DNA of 7,989 bases from positions 1-7,989 of the forward strand of contig CAZNWE010000125.1 in the NCBI GenBank assembly GCA_964576715.1, written 5' to 3'. The notes under the pieces were generated by a model. The model was not told the origin of the DNA. It ran no database searches and worked only from the letters and a program-made list of their open reading frames with translations. Below, in pieces: positions 1 to 7,989 of the stretch. Position 1 is the first letter of the stretch; every line of letters starts with the position of its first letter. Source of the stretch: SLRI01 sp964576715 (GTDB taxonomy: Bacteria; Pseudomonadota; Alphaproteobacteria; Geminicoccales; Geminicoccaceae). A program made the translations under genes and the position numbers.

Positions 1-2418
<2,418 letters not shown>

Positions 2419-2430
2419 GGCGGGGCCTGG

Positions 2431-3588
2431 CTAGCGTGGCGCCGTCCGGCGGACGTCGTCCAAGAAGCGGTCGAAGAGATACTGGCTGTCATGCGGCCCG
2501 GGCGAGGCCTCGGGGTGGTACTGGACGGCGTAGACCGACCGGCCCTTGAGGCGGACACCCTGGATGGTCCCGTCGAAGAGCGAGCGGTGGGTGACCTCGA
2601 CCGCCGCCGGCAGGTCGGCGTCGGCGATGGCGAAGCCGTGGTTCTGGCTGGTGATCTCGACCCTGCCGGTCGACAGGTCCTTGACCGGGTGGTTCGCCCC
2701 GTGGTGGCCGAAGGGCATTTTCAGGGTCCGGGCGCCGGTGGCGATGCCCAGCATCTGGTGGCCGAGGCAGATGCCGAAGAGCGGCCGGCCGGTGGCGAGC
2801 AGGGCCTGGATCTCGGGTGCCGCATGGGCCGCCGTGGCCGCCGGGTCGCCCGGGCCGTTGCCGAGGACGATACCATCGGGGTCGAGGGCCAGGATCACTG
2901 CGGCCGAGGACGTGCCCGGCACCACCGTGACCCGGCAGTCGCGGGCCGCGAGGGAACGCAGAATGTTGTGCTTCACGCCATAATCGACGACGACGATGTG
3001 CGGGCCGGTGCCGTTACTGGCAGCGTAGCCAGCGGCCGGATCCCAGGCCGCTTCGTGCCAGTCGTAGCGCTGGCTCGAGGCCACCTCCGACGCCAGGTCG
3101 GCCCCCTCGATGCCGCGCCAGGCGCGCGCCCTCTCGACCAGGCCCGCCGGGTCCTGGATGCCGTCCGGGTCATGCGCGAGGCAGGCCTTCATCGCTCCCT
3201 TGTCGCGCAGGCGGGCGGTGATGCGGCGGGTGTCGACGCCGGCGATCCCCGGGATGGCGTAGCGCTCCAGCCAGGCGACGAGGTCGAGCTGCTGGCGCCA
3301 GTTGGAGGGCCGGGTGACCGCCGCACGGGTGACCATGGCCTTCACGACCGGGGTGACGGCTTCCCGATCCTCGTCATTGGTGCCGACATTGCCGATATGC
3401 GGAAAGGTGAAGGTGACGATCTGCCCGGCATAGGACGGATCGGTCAGGATTTCCTGATAACCGGTCATCGCGGTGTTGAAGACGAGTTCACCGGTGACTG
3501 TCGCCCGGCCGCCGAAGCCGATGCCGGCGAGCAGCGTCCCGTCCTCGAGCGCCAGTACGGCGGAGGGCGCGGTGGCACCTGGTTGCAT
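2431..3588 (-). CDS. carA: Carbamoyl-phosphate synthase small (glutamine amidotransferase) subunit
   Basis: Hydrolyses glutamine and delivers ammonia to CarB. The protein is 385 aa (E. coli CarA is 382). The N-terminal CarA-specific domain includes LEDGTLLAGIGFG (residues 14-26) and the TGYQEILTDPSYAGQIVTFTFPHIGN stretch. The C-terminal class I glutamine amidotransferase domain (about 196-380) has the nucleophile C274 in GICLGHQ and the dyad H358/E360 in QYHPEASPGPHD. These correspond to E. coli C269, H353 and E355 with a constant offset of 5. The ATG at 3588 (MQPGATAPSAVLALEDG) was chosen because family homology starts right after it. The frame stays open up to an ATG at 3765, but that 59-aa extension is Arg/Ala-rich, matches nothing typical of CarA and would overlap the predicted promoter. 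The ribosome-binding site is poor: a GGA lies about 11 nt before the ATG. The gene ends in TAG 12 nt before carB, so the two form an operon. Confidence 0.97.
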   Translation of the reverse strand: MQPGATAPSAVLALEDGTLLAGIGFGGRATVTGELVFNTAMTGYQEILTDPSYAGQIVTFTFPHIGNVGTNDEDREAVTPVVKAMVTRAAVTRPSNWRQQLDLVAWLERYAIPGIAGVDTRRITARLRDKGAMKACLAHDPDGIQDPAGLVERARAWRGIEGADLASEVASSQRYDWHEAAWDPAAGYAASNGTGPHIVVVDYGVKHNILRSLAARDCRVTVVPGTSSAAVILALDPDGIVLGNGPGDPAATAAHAAPEIQALLATGRPLFGICLGHQMLGIATGARTLKMPFGHHGANHPVKDLSTGRVEITSQNHGFAIADADLPAAVEVTHRSLFDGTIQGVRLKGRSVYAVQYHPEASPGPHDSQYLFDRFLDDVRRTAPR

Positions 3589-3755
3589 CACGAGGCCATT
3601 CCAACTAGAAGCTCGAGCGGCTCGGCCGACCGCTTCGCAAGTTGCGGGCGACGCGGCGGTCGGACGAGATTGCGGACGACGATCGCCGGTCGCGACGCGC
3701 CAGCAAAGCAGGATCGCGCGCCATCGAAATCGGCCGGTGACGACAAACCCGCCGG

Positions 3756-3783
3756 GTTGTAGCATCGTAGCTCAAGTGGTCAA
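3756..3783 (-). promoter_or_regulatory. Candidate sigma70-type promoter for carAB
   Basis: On the minus strand, TTGACC (3783-3778, five of six matches to TTGACA) is followed after 16 nt by TACAAC (3761-3756, four of six matches to TATAAT). It points toward carA and would start transcription near 3749, giving a leader of about 160 nt before the carA ATG. The region is locally AT-richer than its surroundings. It is a motif-only prediction, and a 16-nt spacer is slightly short. It also argues against starting carA at 3765, since the -10 would lie inside that extension. Confidence 0.45.
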
Positions 3784-3784
3784 G

Positions 3785-3830
3785 CGACCCTGCCGCCACC
3801 CGCCGCTGGAACGCGGCGACGGTGGGGTCG
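3785..3830. repeat. GC-rich imperfect hairpin in the divergent promoter region
   Basis: Three stacked complementary segments are visible: CGACC (3785-3789) with GGTCG (3826-3830), CCACC (3796-3800) with GGTGG (3821-3825), and CGCCGC (3801-3806) with GCGGCG (3813-3818). They enclose a 6-nt loop, TGGAAC. There is a 6-nt bulge on the left arm and a 2-nt bulge on the right. Neither strand has a run of T after it, so it does not look like an intrinsic terminator. It lies immediately upstream of the candidate carAB -35 box, so it could be an operator-like element or part of the yqeY leader. Its role is unknown. Confidence 0.5.
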
Positions 3831-3916
3831 TGAAGATCATCGCCGAGCGATAGCGGGCTCGGTGCCAAATCAGCCTGCTGGATGTGAACAGACGGGCGAA
3901 CGGGCGAGTGGGTCAC

Positions 3917-4366
3917 GTGTCTTTGAGACAACGGCTTGCGACGGCGCTGAAAGCGGCGCCCGAAACCAGGACGGCCGCCACTTTGCGGCTGGTGCTGGCG
4001 GCGTTGAAGGAACGTGACCACTGCGCCCGCGAGGCCGGGGTCGCGGACGAGCTCGACGATGCGGCGATCGAGGCGATGCTGCGCGACATGGTGGCACAGC
4101 GCGAGATCGACATCGCGCGTTGCGAGGAGGCGGCCCGGCTCGAGGATGCCGAGCAGGAGGCGGCGGAGATCGCGGTGTTGCAGCAGTTCCTGCCGCAGCG
4201 CATGTCCGACGTCGAGATCGACGAGGCCGTGGACGAGATGATCGGCGAGGTCGGGGCGCGCCGGCTGAAGGATACCGGCCGGGTGATCGCGGCGCTGAAG
4301 GAGCGCTATTATGGCGAAATGGATTTTGCGCGGGCCAAGCGCCGGGTCTGCGAGAAGCTCGCCTGA
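3917..4366 (+). CDS. yqeY: GatB/YqeY domain protein
   Basis: Small cytosolic protein of the YqeY family, about 149 aa, which resembles the C-terminal tail domain of the GatB subunit of Asp/Glu-tRNA amidotransferase. The family suggests a link to tRNA or translation, but its biochemical role is not established. Family features seen are the N-terminal helix SLRQRLATALKAAPETRTAA with TLRLVLAALKERD, a central acidic helical stretch, the conserved LQQFLPQRMSDVEIDEAVDEMI segment, and the C-terminal GRVIAALKERYYGEMDFARA. GTG at 3917 was chosen because homology begins with SLRQRL right after it. An in-frame ATG at 3884 would add 11 residues (MNRRANGRVGH) that are not family-like and has no ribosome-binding site. 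The site before the GTG is also weak, so the start is not certain. dnaG follows after 33 nt, which suggests a shared transcript. The yqeY-dnaG-rpoD order is a known arrangement. Confidence 0.9.
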   Translation: MSLRQRLATALKAAPETRTAATLRLVLAALKERDHCAREAGVADELDDAAIEAMLRDMVAQREIDIARCEEAARLEDAEQEAAEIAVLQQFLPQRMSDVEIDEAVDEMIGEVGARRLKDTGRVIAALKERYYGEMDFARAKRRVCEKLA

Positions 4367-4389
4367 GTTGCGCTGCGCCGGCTCGTTTC

Positions 4390-4395
4390 AGGGGG
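4390..4395 (+). promoter_or_regulatory. Ribosome-binding site deciding the dnaG GTG start
   Basis: AGGGGG sits 4 nt before the GTG at 4400. It is the clearest purine-rich element in the yqeY-dnaG gap and supports the GTG as initiator, although the spacing is short. Confidence 0.55.
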
Positions 4396-4399
4396 CCAC

Positions 4400-6256
4400 G
4401 TGAGCCGGGTCGGCGACGGTGCGCTCGACGACTTCAAGGCGCGGTTGCCGCTGGTCGACATCGTCGCCCGCCACGTCCGCCTCATCCGGCGCGGCAATCG
4501 GCATCAGGGCCTCTGTCCGTTCCACCAGGAAAAGAGCCCGTCTTTCTTCGTCTTCGAGGATCAGGGCAACTACCACTGTTTCGGCTGCGGGGCGCACGGC
4601 ACCGCCATCGACTTCATCATGCAGATCGAGGGCCTCGACTTCGGCGAAGCGCTGCGCCGACTCGCCGACCTCACCGGCATCCCCGCACCCCTGCGCGATC
4701 CCGTGGCCGCCGGGGCGAAGCGGGAGCAGACCGACCCGCTGTTCGCCGCCAACGCAGCGGCTGCCCTCTGGTTTCGCGAGCGGCTCGGTGCCGCGCACGG
4801 CCGCGAGGCGCGGGACTACCTGACCAAGCGTGGCGTGCCCGCGGCCCTGCAGGAACGCTTCGGCCTCGGCTATGCGCCCGACGATCGCCACGCCATGGTA
4901 GCCGCACTCGCAGCCGAGGGGATCGCCATCGATGCCCAAGTCGCAGCCGGGCTCGCCATCCGCCCCGAGGACGGCGGCCGGGCCTTCGCCCGCTTTCGTC
5001 ATCGGCTGATGTTCCCGATCAGCGATGCGACCGGCCGGCTCGTCGGCTTCGGTGGCCGGGCGCTCGGCGCCGCCAAGGCCAAGTATCTGAATACGCCCGA
5101 GACCCCACTGTTCAAGAAGGGCAGTCTGCTCTACGGTCTGGATCTCGCCTCGCAGCCGGCCCGCGCGCGCCAGGAAATCTTCATCGTCGAGGGCTATCTC
5201 GACGTCATTGCCATGCACGAGGCCGGGTTCGCGAACACGACCGCACCTTTGGGGACCGCGATCGGCGAGGCGCAGCTCGCCCTGCTCTGGCGACACAGCG
5301 ACGAGCCCTATGTCTGCCTCGACGGCGATGCCGCCGGGCTGGCTGCCGCCCTGCGCACGATCCGCCGGGCCCTGCCGGTCATCAAGGGCGGGCAGACGCT
5401 GCGCTTCGTCGTCCTGCCGGCGGGCGAGGACCCGGACAGCCTGCTCCGCAGCCGCGGCCGGGCGGCACTCGAGGATCTGGTGAAGAGCGCGGTGCCGCTG
5501 TCGATGATGATTTGGCAGGCCGAGCACCAGGCAGCACCGGTCGAGACGCCGGAGCAGATTGCCGGCCTGCGCCGGCGGCTCTTCGACTATGTCAGGTTGG
5601 CCGGTGACCCGGGCTTGCGCGACGGGCTCAAGGCGCGGTTCGACGACCTGCTTTACGCGCTTCGCCGCGGCATCAATCGCGGGCGGCGGGCGTTTGCCGA
5701 GCCGCCGGGCCGCTTCGGCCGCGGGTCGGGCGGCGGCCGCGGTGGCGTTGCCGCTGGCGGCACTGCCTGGGAAGGTGCGGGCCGCGCCGAGCTCAAGGCC
5801 TCGATGCAGAAGGCCGAGCAGCAGCCCTTCCTGATCCTGCTCGGCGCCTTTCTGCAATGGCCGGCGCTGCTCGAGCGCTATGCCGACGACCTCGACGGCT
5901 TGAGCCTCGACGGCCCCAGCGCTGCGGCACGGCGCGAGGTTCTGAACTGGCTCGCAGCGGCCGACCATCTTGACGCGGCTAGCCTCGATAACCACTTGCA
6001 GCGATACGGTTTTGCCGGGACCGTGCGGCGTGCGCGCGAGGCCGTGGGCGGGATCGCTCGAGAGGCTGAACAGGCTGACGGCAGCCTCGAGGCAGAGCTC
6101 GACGCGATGTTGGCGCTGCGCCGCAGGAAGCTGGCGGAAGACATTGAACGGGAAGCATCGGCGGCGTTCGTGAGCACGGGTGATATCGACCTGCGAGCAT
6201 GGCAACGGTTGGATCGATTGCTCAACGGGCAGCCGGAAGACGACCGTGATCGGTGA
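4400..6256 (+). CDS. dnaG: DNA primase
   Basis: Makes the short RNA primers for leading-strand initiation and Okazaki fragments, and binds the replicative helicase DnaB. The product is 618 aa from a GTG start (E. coli DnaG is 581). The N-terminal CHC2 zinc-binding domain has ligands C39, H42, C60 and C63 in CPFH...HCFGCG. The catalytic core follows, with a Toprim fold carrying E264 (VEGYLDVI), D308 and D310 (LDGDAAG), and D344 and D346 (GEDPDSL). These match E. coli E265, D309, D311, D345 and D347 with an offset of 1. A basic stretch near 411-431 is followed by a Gly/Arg-rich linker (about 437-463). The C-terminal region (about 466-618) is in the place of the DnaB-binding helical domain and, as usual, is less conserved. 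The gene appears intact. It sits 33 nt after yqeY and is followed by a 288-nt gap before rpoD. Confidence 0.97.
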   Translation: MSRVGDGALDDFKARLPLVDIVARHVRLIRRGNRHQGLCPFHQEKSPSFFVFEDQGNYHCFGCGAHGTAIDFIMQIEGLDFGEALRRLADLTGIPAPLRDPVAAGAKREQTDPLFAANAAAALWFRERLGAAHGREARDYLTKRGVPAALQERFGLGYAPDDRHAMVAALAAEGIAIDAQVAAGLAIRPEDGGRAFARFRHRLMFPISDATGRLVGFGGRALGAAKAKYLNTPETPLFKKGSLLYGLDLASQPARARQEIFIVEGYLDVIAMHEAGFANTTAPLGTAIGEAQLALLWRHSDEPYVCLDGDAAGLAAALRTIRRALPVIKGGQTLRFVVLPAGEDPDSLLRSRGRAALEDLVKSAVPLSMMIWQAEHQAAPVETPEQIAGLRRRLFDYVRLAGDPGLRDGLKARFDDLLYALRRGINRGRRAFAEPPGRFGRGSGGGRGGVAAGGTAWEGAGRAELKASMQKAEQQPFLILLGAFLQWPALLERYADDLDGLSLDGPSAAARREVLNWLAAADHLDAASLDNHLQRYGFAGTVRRAREAVGGIAREAEQADGSLEAELDAMLALRRRKLAEDIEREASAAFVSTGDIDLRAWQRLDRLLNGQPEDDRDR

Positions 6257-6384
6257 GGTTTGACGAGACTTCCAGCGGATTGGTCTGGGTCATTGACTGT
6301 TGTGGATTGGTAACAGCGATCGAGCGATTTCGGCGGTCGGCCGATTTTCAGGGTGCCGGCGGCGCCGATCAGCCTGTGAGGGAC

Positions 6385-6421
6385 GGGCCGCCCGTGGCAG
6401 CTAAGGTGTGGCGGGCGCCCC
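6385..6421 (+). repeat. GC-rich stem-loop upstream of rpoD
   Basis: GGG-C-CGCCCG (6385-6394) can pair with CGGGCG-C-CCC (6412-6421). This gives 6 plus 3 base pairs around one C/C mismatch, closing a 17-nt loop. No T-tract follows, so a rho-independent terminator is unlikely. It may be a fold in the rpoD leader or the dnaG 3' end, or chance in GC-rich DNA. Confidence 0.35.
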
Positions 6422-6531
6422 TGACCTGGCGGCTCGACGTCGACAGATGGCTCGGCGCGAACCGGGCCGGTTCAATGGTGTCTTGAAGAACAGTCAGCGC
6501 GCGATGCGGGATCGGGCGCGATGCAACAGGT

Positions 6532-6541
6532 GGAGTGAGGG
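6532..6541 (+). promoter_or_regulatory. Ribosome-binding site of rpoD
   Basis: GGAG at 6532-6535 lies 9 nt before the ATG at 6545, and a second GAGGG at 6537-6541 lies 3 nt before it. The purine-rich run is strong for this window and fixes the ATG at 6545 as the start. Confidence 0.65.
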
Positions 6542-6544
6542 TGC

Positions 6545-7989
6545 ATGGCGAAAGCCGCGGTGACCGCTAAGCTCAAGGCCAAGGACGACATCGGCAGCTC
6601 GCTCGAGGCGTTGATGGCCTCCGCTTCGTCCTTGCGGCGGCTGGTGACCCAGGCCAAGGCCAAAGGTGCCATCACCTTGGACCAGCTGAACGCCGCCCTG
6701 CCGCCGGACACCAATCCCGAGCAGATCGACGAGCTGATCTCCGGCCTCGAGGCCCGCGGCATCGGTGTCGTGCGCGACGAGGCGAGCGAGGCAGCACCGG
6801 CGAGCGAGACCACGGCGGCGAACGAGAACGAGCAGGCCGAAGCCGAGGCCGAGGAGGAGACGGAAAGCTCGTCGCAGGTGATCGGCGAGGAGGATCTCGG
6901 CCGCACCGACGATCCGGTGCGCATGTACCTGCGCGAGATGGGCACCATAGAGCTGCTCTCGCGTGAGGGTGAGATCGAGATCGCCAAGCGGATCGAGGCC
7001 GGCCGCAACATGGTCCTCGAGGCGCTGTGCGAGAGCCCGTTGACGATGCGAGCGGTGATCGGCTGGCGCGACGCCATCCGCGACGGCCGGGTGCTGCTGC
7101 GCGATATCATCGACCTCGACGCCACCAACGACGCCGGCTTCAGCCCCGAAGGCGAGGCCAAGCCGGCCGTCGATCCGGCACTCGGCGGTACGGCGAAAGC
7201 AGCGACGCCGGCCGGCGATGCCGCGGCACCCGCTGCCGACGACACGGCACCGGACGACGCCGCCGGCAAGGCCGAGACCGGGGGGGAGGCCGAGGAGGAA
7301 GAGTTCGACGACGACACGCTCTCGCTCTCCGCCATGGAGGAGAAGCTCAAGGAGGGCGTCCTCGAGACCTTCGATCAGATCGCCGATGCCTATGCCGCCC
7401 TGCGCACACTGCAGGACGAGCGCCTCGCGACCCTGCAGGCGGCCGAGCGGGTCGATGCCGACCTCGACCACCGCTACGAGGCGGCGCGCGAGGCGGTGGT
7501 CGAGCTGATGAAGCAGGTCCAGCTCAACAACAGCCGGGTCGAGGCACTGGTCGAGCAGCTGTTCGACATGAACAAGCTGCTGCAGGGCCTCGAGGGCAAG
7601 CTGATGCGCATGGCGGTCGGCAGTCGCATCAACCGCGAGGCGTTTCTCGCCGAGTACATGGGCAACGAGCTCGACCCGGAGTGGATGAGCCGTGTGGCCG
7701 GCCTCAAGGGCAAGGGCTGGGCCGACTTCATCGCCAAGAACTACGAGGAGATCGAGAACCTCCGGGCGGACATTGCCGCCATCGCCGAGGAGACCGGCCT
7801 CAAGATCGCCGAGTTCCGCCGCATCGTCGCCAAGGTGCAAAAGGGCGAGCGCGACGCCGGCAGAGCGAAGAAGGAGATGGTCGAGGCCAATCTCCGCCTC
7901 GTCATCTCGATCGCCAAGAAATACACCAATCGCGGCCTGCAGTTCCTCGACCTCATCCAGGAAGGCAATATCGGCCTGATGAAGGCGGT
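6545..7989 (+). CDS. rpoD: RNA polymerase primary sigma factor RpoD, 3' end cut by window
   Basis: Housekeeping sigma factor that directs RNA polymerase to -35/-10 promoters. There are 481 full codons plus two bases in the window. A region 1.1-like helical domain lies at about 16-77, including LVTQAKAKGAITLDQLNAALP. An acidic linker (78-118) follows, then region 1.2 (TDDPVRMYLREMGTIELLSREGE, about 121-143). The start of the non-conserved region (LCESPLTMRAVIGWRDAIRDG) is interrupted by a low-complexity Ala/Asp/Glu-rich stretch (about 199-258). The charged helical part of this region runs to about 435. Region 2.1-2.2 (KKEMVEANLRLVISIAKKYTNRG, QFLDLIQEGNIGLMKA) is at 442-481, where the sequence stops. 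Regions 2.3-4.2 lie outside. In E. coli sigma70 (613 aa) region 2.1 begins near residue 380, so this protein is about 65-70 residues longer before region 2, in line with alphaproteobacterial RpoD. The gap before it suggests its own promoter as well as readthrough from yqeY-dnaG. Confidence 0.97.
   Translation, partial: MAKAAVTAKLKAKDDIGSSLEALMASASSLRRLVTQAKAKGAITLDQLNAALPPDTNPEQIDELISGLEARGIGVVRDEASEAAPASETTAANENEQAEAEAEEETESSSQVIGEEDLGRTDDPVRMYLREMGTIELLSREGEIEIAKRIEAGRNMVLEALCESPLTMRAVIGWRDAIRDGRVLLRDIIDLDATNDAGFSPEGEAKPAVDPALGGTAKAATPAGDAAAPAADDTAPDDAAGKAETGGEAEEEEFDDDTLSLSAMEEKLKEGVLETFDQIADAYAALRTLQDERLATLQAAERVDADLDHRYEAAREAVVELMKQVQLNNSRVEALVEQLFDMNKLLQGLEGKLMRMAVGSRINREAFLAEYMGNELDPEWMSRVAGLKGKGWADFIAKNYEEIENLRADIAAIAEETGLKIAEFRRIVAKVQKGERDAGRAKKEMVEANLRLVISIAKKYTNRGLQFLDLIQEGNIGLMKA

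Larger units (their letters stand above)
3589..3916. other. Divergent intergenic region between carA and yqeY
   Basis: This 328-nt stretch separates two divergent operons. It holds a candidate sigma70-type promoter firing toward carA (3756-3783) and a GC-rich imperfect hairpin (3785-3830). The carA leader contains a 39-codon Arg-rich ORF (3724 down to 3605, minus strand) and two mutually exclusive small stems just before carA. The stems are GAAGC/GCTTC at 3608-3612 and 3632-3636, and AGCGG/CCGCT at 3616-3620 and 3630-3634. I found no convincing -10/-35 pair for the plus-strand operon, no T-tract terminator and no tRNA. Small reading frames across it are otherwise best treated as chance in GC-rich DNA. 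Confidence 0.6.
6257..6544 (+). other. dnaG-rpoD intergenic region, probable rpoD leader
   Basis: This 288-nt gap has no convincing gene. The first 90 nt or so (6257-6345) are AT-richer than the flanking coding DNA and hold two TTGAC motifs (6260-6264 and 6293-6297). That makes this the likeliest site for a separate rpoD promoter, but neither motif has a good -10 box at 16-18 nt. A stem-loop lies at 6385-6421, and a short inverted repeat TTCAA/TTGAA lies at 6471-6475 and 6483-6487. A 77-codon frame (GTG 6253 to 6486) overlaps the dnaG stop but has no recognisable domain and probably is not a gene. Confidence 0.5.

Noticed and set aside
3589..3765. N-terminal extension of CarA by 59 residues
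   Set aside because: The extension is Arg/Ala-rich and unlike CarA, has no good ribosome-binding site and overlaps the predicted -10 box. Family homology begins at the ATG at 3588.
3766..3835. tRNA-like D-arm sequence (TAGCTCAAGTGGT)
   Set aside because: It resembles a D-arm, but there is no T-loop consensus, anticodon stem or acceptor stem at the right distances.
4120..5607. A 495-codon plus-strand frame across the end of yqeY and most of dnaG
   Set aside because: It is out of frame with two genes that have clear catalytic or family motifs, is dominated by Arg, Ala, Pro and Gly, and has no recognisable domain. It is a GC-rich shadow.
4388..6205. A 605-codon minus-strand frame opposite dnaG
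   Set aside because: It is codon-aligned with dnaG and open only because dnaG lacks TTA, CTA and TCA codons there. The product has no family features.
6434..6443. 10-nt palindrome TCGACGTCGA upstream of rpoD
   Set aside because: It is short, occurs once, and is expected by chance in GC-rich DNA. No paired site or promoter box is next to it.
6253..6486. A 77-codon ORF (GTG) overlapping the dnaG stop
   Set aside because: The 4-nt overlap looks operon-like, but the protein has no recognisable motif, the start lacks a ribosome-binding site and the segment has non-coding-like composition.
6494..7840. A 448-codon minus-strand frame opposite rpoD
   Set aside because: It has the same codon-aligned antisense register and the same explanation. 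The sense strand is unmistakably RpoD.

Overview
The window is a high-GC housekeeping segment of a chromosome, almost certainly from an alphaproteobacterium. The evidence is the strong third-position G/C bias, an alphaproteobacterial-type RpoD (RTDDPVRMYLREMG region 1.2, an Ala/Asp/Glu-rich insert before region 2), and the gene order carB-carA <-> yqeY-dnaG-rpoD. The exact order or genus cannot be read from the sequence. No mobile element, CRISPR array, tRNA, rRNA or defence gene was seen.

Layout. From the left edge to 3588, two minus-strand genes encode carbamoyl-phosphate synthetase. carB is cut by the window start and lacks its C-terminal quarter. carA is complete and 12 nt upstream of carB. 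A divergent intergenic region (3589-3916) follows. It holds a plausible sigma70-type promoter for carAB, a long GC-rich imperfect hairpin, and a carA leader of about 160 nt with a short Arg-rich ORF. To the right, on the plus strand, are a YqeY/GatB-like small protein (GTG start), DNA primase dnaG (GTG start, 33 nt later) and, after a 288-nt gap, rpoD, which is cut by the window end inside conserved region 2.

How the genes work together. CarA and CarB form the two-subunit enzyme that makes carbamoyl phosphate for pyrimidines and arginine. yqeY-dnaG-rpoD is a form of the 'macromolecular synthesis' cluster, linking primer synthesis for replication with the primary sigma factor. The rpsU gene that leads this cluster in enterobacteria is not present here. 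The 33-nt spacing suggests yqeY and dnaG are co-transcribed, while the 288-nt gap leaves room for a separate rpoD promoter.

No previously undescribed system is evident. The points most worth a second look are the carA leader, the intergenic hairpins, and the very long codon-aligned antisense open frames. The antisense frames are best explained by total avoidance of TTA, CTA and TCA codons.
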